6,229 bases of DNA from Nocardioides sp. (GCA_003519585.1 DOWL01000108.1:5624-11852), one strand, 5' to 3'. Shown: positions 1 through 5,950, numbered from the stretch's first letter. A program made the numbers and translations. The notes: generated from the letters alone by a model not told the origin.

Positions 1-390
1 ACCATCGAGGCGCTCGGCAAGCTCTCGGAAGCGCTCGAATGCGTCGAGGAGGCCCGCGGTCTGCTCTACACCTTCCACCGGCGCAGCGGCGAGGCCGACT
101 TCCTCCTCGGTGACGCTGTCGACCTGTTGCGCGAGGCCGGCCAGGACGCGTTGGCCGACCGGATCGACCGCCAACTCGTCGGCCAGAACGTGCTCGAGGG
201 TCGGTGGACCTTCCAGATCGTCGAGGAGTACGACGACACGTACTACTCGCTGTTCAAGGAGTTCGACCAACTAGCCCGCGACGAGCTCGTGGGCGGCCGC
301 CGGCACCTGTTCGAGGCGGAGCTCAAGGAGGCCCGCCGTACCCACGGGGCACCGCACCACAGCGCGGCGCCGGCCGACGAAAGTCCCTGA
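1..390 (+). CDS. Conserved actinobacterial protein of unknown function (3' part only)
   Basis: The frame is open from base 1 to a TGA at 388-390, giving 129 residues; the start lies upstream of the window. The visible part is soluble, charged and probably mostly helical: an Ala/Glu/Leu-rich stretch (roughly residues 1-65), then an acidic aromatic patch (EEYDDTYYSLF, about residues 77-87), then a charged helix ending in a loose His/Pro/Ala tail. There are no membrane segments, no signal peptide and only one cysteine. The composition resembles uncharacterised actinobacterial proteins I have a general memory of, but I cannot name a family and assign no function. An internal TTG at 127 could in principle start translation, but the coding signal continues without a break upstream of it, so I treat this as a truncated longer gene. 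It converges with the pentapeptide-repeat gene, and its stop codon lies inside an inverted repeat. Confidence 0.8.
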   Translation, partial: TIEALGKLSEALECVEEARGLLYTFHRRSGEADFLLGDAVDLLREAGQDALADRIDRQLVGQNVLEGRWTFQIVEEYDDTYYSLFKEFDQLARDELVGGRRHLFEAELKEARRTHGAPHHSAAPADESP

Positions 391-438
391 CCTTTGTGTC
401 CTCGACACGCCGGTTCTGCTGCAGTTTGGTCAGGGACT
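382..438. terminator. Bidirectional terminator candidate over two convergent stop codons
   Basis: AGTCCCTGACC at 382-392 is repeated as its exact reverse complement GGTCAGGGACT at 428-438, giving an 11-bp perfect stem with a 35-nt loop. A second hairpin lies inside the loop: GTGTC (396-400), loop CTC, GACAC (404-408). The left arm contains the TGA of the upstream + gene, and the right arm overlaps the TAG (437-439) of the minus-strand gene. The symmetry suits a shared terminator for convergent transcripts. No T-tract follows on either strand, which is common for actinobacterial hairpin terminators. The long outer loop is the main reason for doubt. Confidence 0.5.
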
Positions 439-1213
439 ATCGCGACCAGGCGGCCGGCCGGCGCAGCCCCGCCGGCAGCAGGGTGGTGGCATCGCCGAGC
501 GCGGCATTGAGCTGGGGCTGGGTCACGAACAGGACGGTCGAGAGGTCGGCGCCTGCGACGAGGGTGTCGCGGAGGTCGGCACCGAGCAGATCAGCTCGGT
601 CCAACACCGCCGAACGCAGGTCGGCGGCGATCAGCAGGGCGCCACGGAGGTCCGCGCGCGCCAGGTCGGCGCCACGCAGGTCACGACCGAGGAGGTCCTG
701 CCCGACGTACGACGGACCGTCGCCGCGCACGGCCCGGCTGACCGCGCGCAACGACTCACCCACCTGGACGGTCAACCGGTCGAGATCGAGGTCGAGGATC
801 CCCGCCGGCCGGGTCGTTGTGTGCGCGGCTACTCGTTCGCGCAGCCGATCGAGGTCGGGTGCCGGACGCAGCTCGGCGGCCTGGTCGAGCAGCACGAGCA
901 TCTCGTGCAACCGCTGGACCACGGCGAACACGGCGAACATCTCCTCACCGTGGTCGGGCTGGTCGCGCCAGGAGGTCCCGCCGTACACCGACTGGGTGAC
1001 GTGCTGGCCGGCCCCGAAGCACTCGTAGGCGGTGCACCCGACCATCCCGGACTCGCCCAGGGCGGCGTGGATCGAGCACCCGTAGCCGCCGTCGAGATGG
1101 CGACATGGCTCTCCGCCGTCCTTGGCGAACGCGAAGCCGTGCGACTCCCGGAACGGAAGCGCCACGCAGCACAACCCGACGCAGCGGGCGCAGTCTGGCT
1201 CGAGAGAAGTCAT
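437..1213 (-). CDS. Pentapeptide-repeat protein with N-terminal Cys-rich (YkgJ-like) domain
   Basis: The protein has 258 residues and two modules. The N-terminal module holds all eight cysteines (8, 11, 15, 16, 37, 46, 60, 65). It opens with C-x2-C-x3-CC, close to the CxxCxxCC signature of the YkgJ-type putative zinc- or iron-binding domain, and continues with GYGCSIH and ECFGAGQ segments. A predicted helical linker (about 88-165) follows. About twelve pentads with Leu at the central position and frequent A-D-L (about 168-228, e.g. RGADL, ARADL, LGADL) should form a short right-handed quadrilateral beta-helix. The tail is a short cap rich in Leu, Ala and Pro. I recall similar proteins in Streptomyces and Nocardioides, with function unknown. 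Metal binding and a protein-interaction role for the beta-helix are inferences. The ATG at 1213 has no Shine-Dalgarno and lies 23 bp from a divergent start. There is no signal peptide, so it is probably cytoplasmic. Confidence 0.88.
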   Translation of the reverse strand: MTSLEPDCARCVGLCCVALPFRESHGFAFAKDGGEPCRHLDGGYGCSIHAALGESGMVGCTAYECFGAGQHVTQSVYGGTSWRDQPDHGEEMFAVFAVVQRLHEMLVLLDQAAELRPAPDLDRLRERVAAHTTTRPAGILDLDLDRLTVQVGESLRAVSRAVRGDGPSYVGQDLLGRDLRGADLARADLRGALLIAADLRSAVLDRADLLGADLRDTLVAGADLSTVLFVTQPQLNAALGDATTLLPAGLRRPAAWSR

Positions 1214-1220
1214 CAGGACA

Positions 1221-1226
1221 TGGATA
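1221..1226 (-). promoter_or_regulatory. Possible -10 element for a leaderless pentapeptide-protein transcript
   Basis: Read on the minus strand, TATCCA (followed by T) ends 7 nt before the ATG of the pentapeptide gene. This is the spacing expected if transcription starts at the A of the start codon. It is an imperfect match to the actinobacterial TANNNT consensus (the T comes one base late), and I see no convincing -35. The support is mainly geometric, together with the absence of any purine-rich ribosome binding site upstream of this start. Confidence 0.25.
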
Positions 1227-1230
1227 CCGT
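1225..1230 (+). promoter_or_regulatory. Possible -10 element for leaderless aldo/keto reductase transcript
   Basis: TACCGT fits the actinobacterial -10 consensus TANNNT and ends 6 nt before the ATG at 1237, so a transcript beginning at that A would have no leader. The nearest SD-like string, AGGA (1215-1218), is 18 nt from the start and too far to act. No clear -35 hexamer is visible; a weak or extended -10 promoter is possible. This element overlaps the opposite-strand candidate. Confidence 0.35.
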
Positions 1231-1236
1231 GCGTGC

Positions 1237-1911
1237 ATGGGCCTTGCGACCACCCCCCGACAGCTCAACGACGGCACCACCATCCCGCCGATCGGCTTCG
1301 GCACCGCCGGGCTGCGCGGGGACGACGACGCGATCGCCAGCACCCGCGAGTCGCTGGAGCGGCTGGGTCTGGAACAGATCGACGTGCACGTCATCCACTG
1401 GCCCAACCCGAGCCGCGATAAGTACCACGAGGCGTGGCGGGACCTCGTGCAGCTGCGGGACGACGGGCTGGTCCGCTCCCCCGGCGTCTCCAACTTCACC
1501 GGTGAGCACCTGGGCCGGATCATCGACGAGACCGGCGTGACCCCAGTGCTCAATCAGATCGAGCTGCACCCGTACTTTCCCCAGCCGCAGATGCGCCAGG
1601 TCGACGCCGAGCGCGGCATCCTGACCGAGTCGTGGAGCCCGATGGGCAAGCGCCAGGCGCCGTTCGCCGAGCCGGTGGTCCGGGCCGCCGCCGAGGCGCA
1701 CGGCGTCTCCCCCGGACAGGTGGTGCTGCGGTGGCAGCTCCAGCTCGGGAATCTGCCCATCCCGAAGTCCGCGACCCCGGCGCGACAGCGCGAGAACCTC
1801 GACCTCGACGGCTTCGAACTCACCGACGAGGAGGTGGCGGCCATCACCGCGCTGGCGCGGCCCGACGGCCGGCTCTTCGGTGGCGACCCGGACACCCACG
1901 AGGAGATGTGA
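1237..1911 (+). CDS. Aldo/keto reductase with internal loss of most of the catalytic site
   Basis: This 224-residue protein belongs to the 2,5-diketo-D-gluconate reductase-like branch of the NADPH-dependent aldo/keto reductases, whose members usually have about 270-280 residues. Preserved family landmarks are the N-terminal LNDGTTIPPIGFG (10-22), the catalytic-His segment IHWP (53-56, His54), GVSNF (83-87), NQIELHP (106-112), SWSPMG (132-137) and the cofactor-phosphate segment IPKS (175-178). Family members have roughly 50-55 residues between GFG-x(6)-GDD and the helix before IHWP, carrying the catalytic Asp, Tyr and Lys. Here GDD (28-30) runs straight into DAIAST (31-36), so the second beta/alpha unit and neighbouring strands are gone and normal catalysis is unlikely. 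The frame is intact, so this is not a simple pseudogene. The ATG at 1237 is chosen because homology starts there. The stop overlaps the next gene's start. Confidence 0.85.
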   Translation: MGLATTPRQLNDGTTIPPIGFGTAGLRGDDDAIASTRESLERLGLEQIDVHVIHWPNPSRDKYHEAWRDLVQLRDDGLVRSPGVSNFTGEHLGRIIDETGVTPVLNQIELHPYFPQPQMRQVDAERGILTESWSPMGKRQAPFAEPVVRAAAEAHGVSPGQVVLRWQLQLGNLPIPKSATPARQRENLDLDGFELTDEEVAAITALARPDGRLFGGDPDTHEEM

Positions 1912-2969
1912 CGGTTCAGCCGACCACGCCCTACCTGCGGGTCGACCGCCACCGGCTGCAGCGCAACGTCGATCACGGCGCGGAGCGGGCCGGCGGCCGA
2001 CGTGTCGCTCTGCGACCCCACGCCAAGACCCACAAGACCACCGAGATCGCCCGGCTGCAGCTCGACGCGGGAGCTGTCGGCCTCACCGTGGCCACGCTCG
2101 GCGAGGCCGAGGTGTTCGCACAGCACGGCTGTCGGGACCTGTTCGTCGCCTACCCGGTATGGGTCGACGAGCGCGCCGCAGCGCGACTCCGTGACCTGAC
2201 CGACCGCGCGACCGTGGCGATCGGCGTCGACTCGGTCGACAGTGCAGTCCGGGCCGGTCGTCAGCTCGCGCCGTACGCCGTAGAGGTGATGGTCGAGGTC
2301 GACAGTGGCCAGCACCGGACCGGGTGCCGACCCGACGAAGCTGGAGCGGTCGCGGTGGCCGCCACCAAAGCGGGGCTTCGGGTGCGCGGGGTGTTCACCT
2401 TTCCCGGACACAGCTACGCGCCCGACGGCCGGGCGTCCGCCGCGGCCGACGAGGCGCGTGCCCTGGCCACCGCCCGCGACGCACTGCTCGACGAGGGGCT
2501 CGAGGTCGCCGTGGTGAGTGGCGGCTCGACCCCCAGCTGGGACTATCTCGACCCGAGCGTGGTGACCGAAGCCCGGCCCGGTGTGTACGTGTTCGGCGAC
2601 GCCCAGCAGTGGGAGCTCGGCGCGATGCCGCCCGGATCCCTCGCCCTGACCTGCCGAGCCACGGTCGTGAGCCATGCCGGCGGTCGAGCCGTGCTCGATG
2701 CCGGCAGCAAGGCGCTGGGCGCCGACCGCGCGGCGTACAGCACCGGGTGGGGCCGATTGCTCCACCACCCCGAGGCGCGCATCGTCCAGCTCTCCGAGCA
2801 CCACGCGGTGGTCGACCTCGCCGGCGCGCCCCTGCCTCCGGTGGGGCACCAGGTCGACGTGGTCCCCAACCACTGCTGCGCGACGGTGAACCTCGCCGAC
2901 AACCTGTGGGTCGAGGAGGACGGCTCACTCCAGCCGTGGCCGGTCGCGGCGCGGGGCCGCAACGGCTAG
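1908..2969 (+). CDS. PLP-dependent D-serine dehydratase / D-threonine aldolase family enzyme
   Basis: This 353-residue, complete fold-type III (alanine-racemase-like) enzyme acts on D-amino or beta-hydroxy amino acids in the cytoplasm. RPHAKTHK (36-43) carries the PLP-binding lysine, most likely Lys40. SGGSTPS (204-210) matches the phosphate-binding loop, and YVFGDAQQ (227-234) and DAGSKAL (264-270) are family landmarks. PNHCCATVN (320-328) supplies the C-terminal metal ligands, His322 and Cys324. The His-x-Cys pair is as in eukaryotic D-serine dehydratase; characterised D-threonine aldolases have His-x-Asp. The substrate cannot be fixed from sequence; dehydration of D-serine, D-threonine or 3-hydroxyaspartate, or retro-aldol cleavage, are all open. 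The GTG at 1908 shares GTGA with the stop of the reductase gene. AGGAG at 1901-1905 is only 2 nt away, so start selection probably relies on translational coupling. The gene ends 10 bp from a convergent hydrolase gene. Confidence 0.9.
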   Translation: MTVQPTTPYLRVDRHRLQRNVDHGAERAGGRRVALRPHAKTHKTTEIARLQLDAGAVGLTVATLGEAEVFAQHGCRDLFVAYPVWVDERAAARLRDLTDRATVAIGVDSVDSAVRAGRQLAPYAVEVMVEVDSGQHRTGCRPDEAGAVAVAATKAGLRVRGVFTFPGHSYAPDGRASAAADEARALATARDALLDEGLEVAVVSGGSTPSWDYLDPSVVTEARPGVYVFGDAQQWELGAMPPGSLALTCRATVVSHAGGRAVLDAGSKALGADRAAYSTGWGRLLHHPEARIVQLSEHHAVVDLAGAPLPPVGHQVDVVPNHCCATVNLADNLWVEEDGSLQPWPVAARGRNG

Positions 2970-2979
2970 GAGAGCGCGT

Positions 2980-3813
2980 TCAGAGCGCCGATAGTGCGCG
3001 GGCGACGACAGCGGGCGCCTGGTCGACCAGCAGGTGTCCGGCGCCCGGAACCACGGTGGCCGGTACGCCGAGATCGTCACGGGCGCGCTCGACGATCGTC
3101 GTCGCAGGGAAGAAGCAGTCGTGCTCGCCGACCAGCACGGCAACGGCCCGGCCCCGCCACCGGTGCAACCGCTCGTCGGGCAACCGCTTGGGCGCGCCGG
3201 CCGGGTGAGCCGAGCGCACCGTGAGGGTGAGCCAGGGGACCAACTCGTCGGCGTAGGTCAGCTCCGGGCCGGCCATCAGCGCGGCCAACCGCCGCGAGCC
3301 CGAGTCGCTCCGGCGCACCATCCACGGGACCGTCGCACGGAGGACCGCCCACCCGGGACGTACGTCGGCCAGCCCGGCCGGGCTGGCCAGCAGCAACCCG
3401 TCCACGAGACCCGGGTCTGCCGCCAGCGCCGCTGCCGCCCCGCGCGAGTGTCCGACCAGGTGGACCTCATCCGCCCCGTCCCGACGGACGTGCTGCACCA
3501 GGTGGCCGACCCAGTGGGCGTACGCCGCGTCCGACGGTCGCTCGCCCGCGCTCAGTCCGGGCTGGCCTGGCAGGTCCGCACATACCGCGCGGAACCCCGC
3601 CGCGGCAAGGGCGTCGAGCACGGTCAGGCTGGTCGCCGCGTTGAAGCTGGTGCCCGGCAGGTAGAGCACCGACCGCGGCCCCTCGCCGACGGTGACGAGC
3701 GAGGTCTCGCCCAGCGCCGTACTCAACGTCGAGCGGTTCCGGCCGGCGAGCCGCTCCTCGCACCACGCGCGGACGGCGCGCTCGTCGCCGGGTGAGCGGT
3801 AGATGGAGGCCAT
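2980..3813 (-). CDS. Alpha/beta hydrolase
   Basis: This 277-residue soluble protein has a complete alpha/beta-hydrolase catalytic set. The nucleophile elbow is GHSRG (121-125, Ser123), the acid is most likely Asp232 in VLVGEHDCFF, and the base is His260 in GAGHLL. LPGTS (52-56) after the first core strand is the expected oxyanion-hole loop. A mobile cap region probably lies at about 145-215. It resembles generic esterase or lactonase-like members; the substrate is unknown. The ATG at 3813 is 5 bp after the stop of the deaminase-like gene, with no strong Shine-Dalgarno (only GAAG immediately before the start), so translation is probably coupled. It is the last gene of the minus-strand cluster, in the position that era often occupies in actinobacteria. 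It ends 10 bp from the convergent PLP-enzyme gene, with no convincing terminator hairpin between them. Confidence 0.9.
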   Translation of the reverse strand: MASIYRSPGDERAVRAWCEERLAGRNRSTLSTALGETSLVTVGEGPRSVLYLPGTSFNAATSLTVLDALAAAGFRAVCADLPGQPGLSAGERPSDAAYAHWVGHLVQHVRRDGADEVHLVGHSRGAAAALAADPGLVDGLLLASPAGLADVRPGWAVLRATVPWMVRRSDSGSRRLAALMAGPELTYADELVPWLTLTVRSAHPAGAPKRLPDERLHRWRGRAVAVLVGEHDCFFPATTIVERARDDLGVPATVVPGAGHLLVDQAPAVVARALSAL

Positions 3814-3818
3814 CTTCG

Positions 3819-4172
3819 TCAGGTGGTGGTCGAGGCCACGATCGTGCCGCGCGGGTCGCCGATGTGCACGGGCACACCGGGGCCACCGAAGTCGCGGAGC
3901 ACCTCGAGGTCGAACGGCGAGAGCTCGCCCCGGTCGGTCAGCAGCAGGGCGGCCTCGAGACCGCGCGACCCCGAGGAGACCGCCATGGCGACACAGACGC
4001 CGAGGGCCGAGACCCGGAGCGAGGGAAGAGCGACGGTGGCGGCGGCGTAGGTGCGGCCATCGGAGTCGCGCACCGCCGCCCCCTCGGGGCCGCCGGTGCG
4101 TCCCCAGGTGGTGCGGGCGAGGGTGACGAGCTTCTGGTCCTCGGCGGACAGCTCGGCGGACTGGTCAGTCAC
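3819..4172 (-). CDS. Cytidine-deaminase-fold protein lacking the zinc site (probable pseudoenzyme)
   Basis: This 117-residue protein follows the layout of short cytidine deaminases: a helix with LARTTW, then GAAVRDSDGRTY (31-42), VCVAMAVSSG (59-68), SPFDLEVLRDFG (85-96) and a final strand. The zinc and catalytic residues are missing. The (C/H)AE motif is replaced by CVA (60-62), losing the catalytic Glu, and the PCxxC motif by PFDLE (86-90), losing both Cys ligands. Cys60 is the only cysteine. Automated annotation would probably call it a cytidine deaminase, but deamination is not expected. M. tuberculosis has a short conserved protein at the same place in its phoH-ybeY-CBS-protein-era cluster (the Rv2365c position), so the family seems to have a conserved non-enzymatic role. 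The GTG start at 4172 is confirmed by a perfect AAGGAGG (4179-4185) six bases upstream. The gene overlaps the corC-like stop by 8 bp. Confidence 0.8.
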   Translation of the reverse strand: MTDQSAELSAEDQKLVTLARTTWGRTGGPEGAAVRDSDGRTYAAATVALPSLRVSALGVCVAMAVSSGSRGLEAALLLTDRGELSPFDLEVLRDFGGPGVPVHIGDPRGTIVASTTT

Positions 4173-5469
4173 GGACGGCCTCCTTGGTGGGTACGTCGTC
4201 CTCGACCGTGTCGGGACCGGGATCGACCTTGGCGATCCGCACCGTACCGATCTTGTTGCGCCGGCCCGCAGTGTCCTCGGCCGTGAACCGCAGTCCGTGG
4301 GCCACCACCTGCGAGCCCGGGATCGGGACCAGGCCGAGGTGCTTGGCCATCAGGCCGCCCACGCTGTCGACGTCGTCCTCCTCGACATCGAAGCCGAACA
4401 GCTCGTCGAGGTCGTCGATCGGATAGCGCGACGAGACCCGCACCGAACCGTCGTCGAGGTTCTCGGTCTCGATCTCGTCCTCGTCGTACTCGTCGGTGAT
4501 CTCGCCGACGATCTCCTCGAGCAGGTCCTCGATCGTCACCAGGCCGGCCGTGCCGCCGTACTCGTCGACGACGATCGCGAGGTGCTGCCGCCGCGCCTGC
4601 ATCTCCGAGAGCAGGGCGTCGATGGGCTTGGACTCCGGCACCCAGTACGCCGGCCGCATGACCGAGTCGATGCGCTGGGTGAACTCGACGTCCGGCGCCT
4701 CGAAGTCACGCCGGACGATGTCCTTGAGGTAGGCGATGCCGACCACGTGGTCGAGGTTGTCGTCGATGACCGGGACCCGGGAGAAGCCCGAGCGCAGGAA
4801 CAGCGACATGGTCTGGCGCAGGTTCTTGTGCCGTTCGATGAAGATCACGTCGTTGCGCGGGACCATCACCTCACGCACCGTCGTGTCGCCGAGCTCGAAG
4901 ACGGAGTGGATCATCTTGCGCTCACCGGCCTCGATGAGCGCGGACGCCTCGGCGATGTCCACGAGCTCGCGGAGCTCGGTCTCGGTCGAGAACGGCCCCT
5001 CGCGGTAACCGCGGCCCGGGGTGAGTGCGTTGCCGAGCAGGATCAGCAACCGTGGGATCGGGCCCAGCACGGTCGTGATCGCGGTCAGCGGTCCCGCGGA
5101 CCACAGGGCCACCCGCTCGTTGTGCTGCCGGCCCAGGGTGCGTGGGGCGACGCCGATCACGACGAACGACACGACCAGCATCACGCCGACCGTGGCGAGC
5201 GCGCCCTCCCACCACGAGCCGTCGAAGGCCCGCAGCATCTCGCGGGTCACCAGCACGATCGCGGAGATCTCGCACAGGAGGCGGAGCAGGATCGCGGTGT
5301 TGAGGTAGGGCGCCGGGTCGGCCAGCATCGTCACGAGCCGGCGCGCGCCGGGCCGCCCCTCCGCTTGCAACTCCTCGGCCCGGGCGCGAGAGAACGAACT
5401 GAGCGCGGCGTCGGCGGCCGAGAAGAGCCCGGCCAGCAGCACCAGCGCGGCGGCCAGGACGATGTTCAT
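4165..5469 (-). CDS. CNNM/CBS-domain membrane protein (CorC/HlyC, 'hemolysin' family)
   Basis: This 434-residue protein has the family's full three-part architecture. An N-terminal CNNM (DUF21) membrane domain (about 1-155) has hydrophobic segments near 2-20, 57-75, 88-108 and 122-148, and the family motifs FSAADAALSSFSRARAEEL and APRTLGRQH. Two cytoplasmic CBS domains follow (about 197-255 and 265-320; VREVMVPRNDV, then SVMRPAYWVPES and VVDEYGGTAGLVTIEDLLEEIVGEI). After a very acidic linker (about 322-340), a CorC/HlyC C-terminal domain ends near 415. Relatives are linked to Mg2+/Co2+ transport or tolerance, with CBS domains sensing nucleotides such as Mg-ATP; the 'hemolysin' name is historical. 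The ATG at 5469 is 18 bp after the ybeY stop and follows a GGGGTGAT Shine-Dalgarno with 6-nt spacing. It is co-transcribed with ybeY in many bacteria. Confidence 0.95.
   Translation of the reverse strand: MNIVLAAALVLLAGLFSAADAALSSFSRARAEELQAEGRPGARRLVTMLADPAPYLNTAILLRLLCEISAIVLVTREMLRAFDGSWWEGALATVGVMLVVSFVVIGVAPRTLGRQHNERVALWSAGPLTAITTVLGPIPRLLILLGNALTPGRGYREGPFSTETELRELVDIAEASALIEAGERKMIHSVFELGDTTVREVMVPRNDVIFIERHKNLRQTMSLFLRSGFSRVPVIDDNLDHVVGIAYLKDIVRRDFEAPDVEFTQRIDSVMRPAYWVPESKPIDALLSEMQARRQHLAIVVDEYGGTAGLVTIEDLLEEIVGEITDEYDEDEIETENLDDGSVRVSSRYPIDDLDELFGFDVEEDDVDSVGGLMAKHLGLVPIPGSQVVAHGLRFTAEDTAGRRNKIGTVRIAKVDPGPDTVEDDVPTKEAVRD
4179..4185 (-). promoter_or_regulatory. Strong Shine-Dalgarno deciding a GTG start
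   Basis: On the minus strand AAGGAGG lies 6 nt before the GTG (4172-4170) of the deaminase-like gene, within the final codons of the upstream CorC-like gene. It fixes a GTG start that overlaps the preceding stop by 8 bp. It is the best ribosome binding site among the cluster's starts in this window. Confidence 0.8.
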
Positions 5470-5487
5470 CGGGCGATCACCCCGTGG

Positions 5488-5937
5488 TCAGCGACTTCGC
5501 CAGGCGGCGAGGAGCTCGTCCTGGAGGCCGAACATCGCTGCATGCTCCTCAGGCTCGGCGTGGTCGTAGCCGAGCAGGTGCAGGATGCCGTGCACGGTCA
5601 ACAGCTCGAGCTCGGCATCGGTCGAGTGCCCGGCCGTGGTGGCCTGTCGCTCCGCGACCGTCGGGCAGAGCATCAGGTCGCCGAGGATGCCCTCCTCCGG
5701 CTCCTCGTTGACCAGCCCCGGGCGCAGTTCGTCCATGGGGAAGGCGAGCACGTCGGTCGGCCCCTCGCCCTCCATCCACTTCTCGTTGAGCCCGGTCATG
5801 GTGTCCTCGTCGACGGCCTTGATGCAGAGCTCGGCCATCGGGTGGACCCGCATCCGATCCATGACGAACCGGCTGAGCGCGACCAACTGATCGACGTCGA
5901 GCGGTTGGCCCGACTCGTTGAGCACCTCGATGCTCAT
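5488..5937 (-). CDS. ybeY: Endoribonuclease YbeY (rRNA maturation factor)
   Basis: This 149-residue protein has the usual length for YbeY. The metal-binding signature [11 protein letters not shown] (116-126) gives the three zinc-ligand histidines His116, His120 and His126. The family segment [12 protein letters not shown] (59-70) precedes it, followed by GDLMLCP (86-92). YbeY is a single-strand endoribonuclease needed for 16S rRNA 3'-end maturation and 70S ribosome quality control in the cytoplasm. The ATG at 5937 starts directly on the conserved N-terminal strand ([10 protein letters not shown]). No good Shine-Dalgarno is visible in the 13-bp gap after phoH, so translation is probably coupled. 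It lies between phoH and the CorC-like gene, the normal arrangement in actinobacteria and many other bacteria. Confidence 0.97.
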   Translation of the reverse strand: MSIEVLNESGQPLDVDQLVALSRFVMDRMRVHPMAELCIKAVDEDTMTGLNEKWMEGEGPTDVLAFPMDELRPGLVNEEPEEGILGDLMLCPTVAERQATTAGHSTDAELELLTVHGILHLLGYDHAEPEEHAAMFGLQDELLAAWRSR

Positions 5938-5950
5938 GACGCTGCGGGAT

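Noticed and set aside
204..1028. A 274-codon + strand open frame across the end of the first gene and the pentapeptide gene
   Set aside because: It is Arg/Ser/Pro-rich with no motifs and overlaps two better-supported genes; the repeated RSAPRRS-like pattern is just the pentapeptide repeat read backwards.
1105..1236. Extended N-terminus for the aldo/keto reductase
   Set aside because: The frame is open back to 1105, but the extra residues are Arg/Ser/Thr-rich, antisense to the conserved cysteine domain of the divergent gene, and family homology begins at the ATG at 1237.
1554..2873. A 439-codon minus-strand open frame opposite the reductase and PLP enzyme
   Set aside because: It has no recognisable domain, whereas the + strand frames carry clear catalytic motifs across the same bases.
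2946..2960. GCGGC-loop-GCCGC hairpin near the end of the PLP-enzyme gene as a terminator
   Set aside because: It has only 5 bp, lies inside coding sequence, has no T-tract, and is the sort of hairpin expected by chance in GC-rich DNA.
2971..2988. AGAGCGC direct repeat around the convergent stops
   Set aside because: It is a 7-bp repeat separated by 4 bp in GC-rich sequence, with no third copy or flanking structure, so no function is supported.
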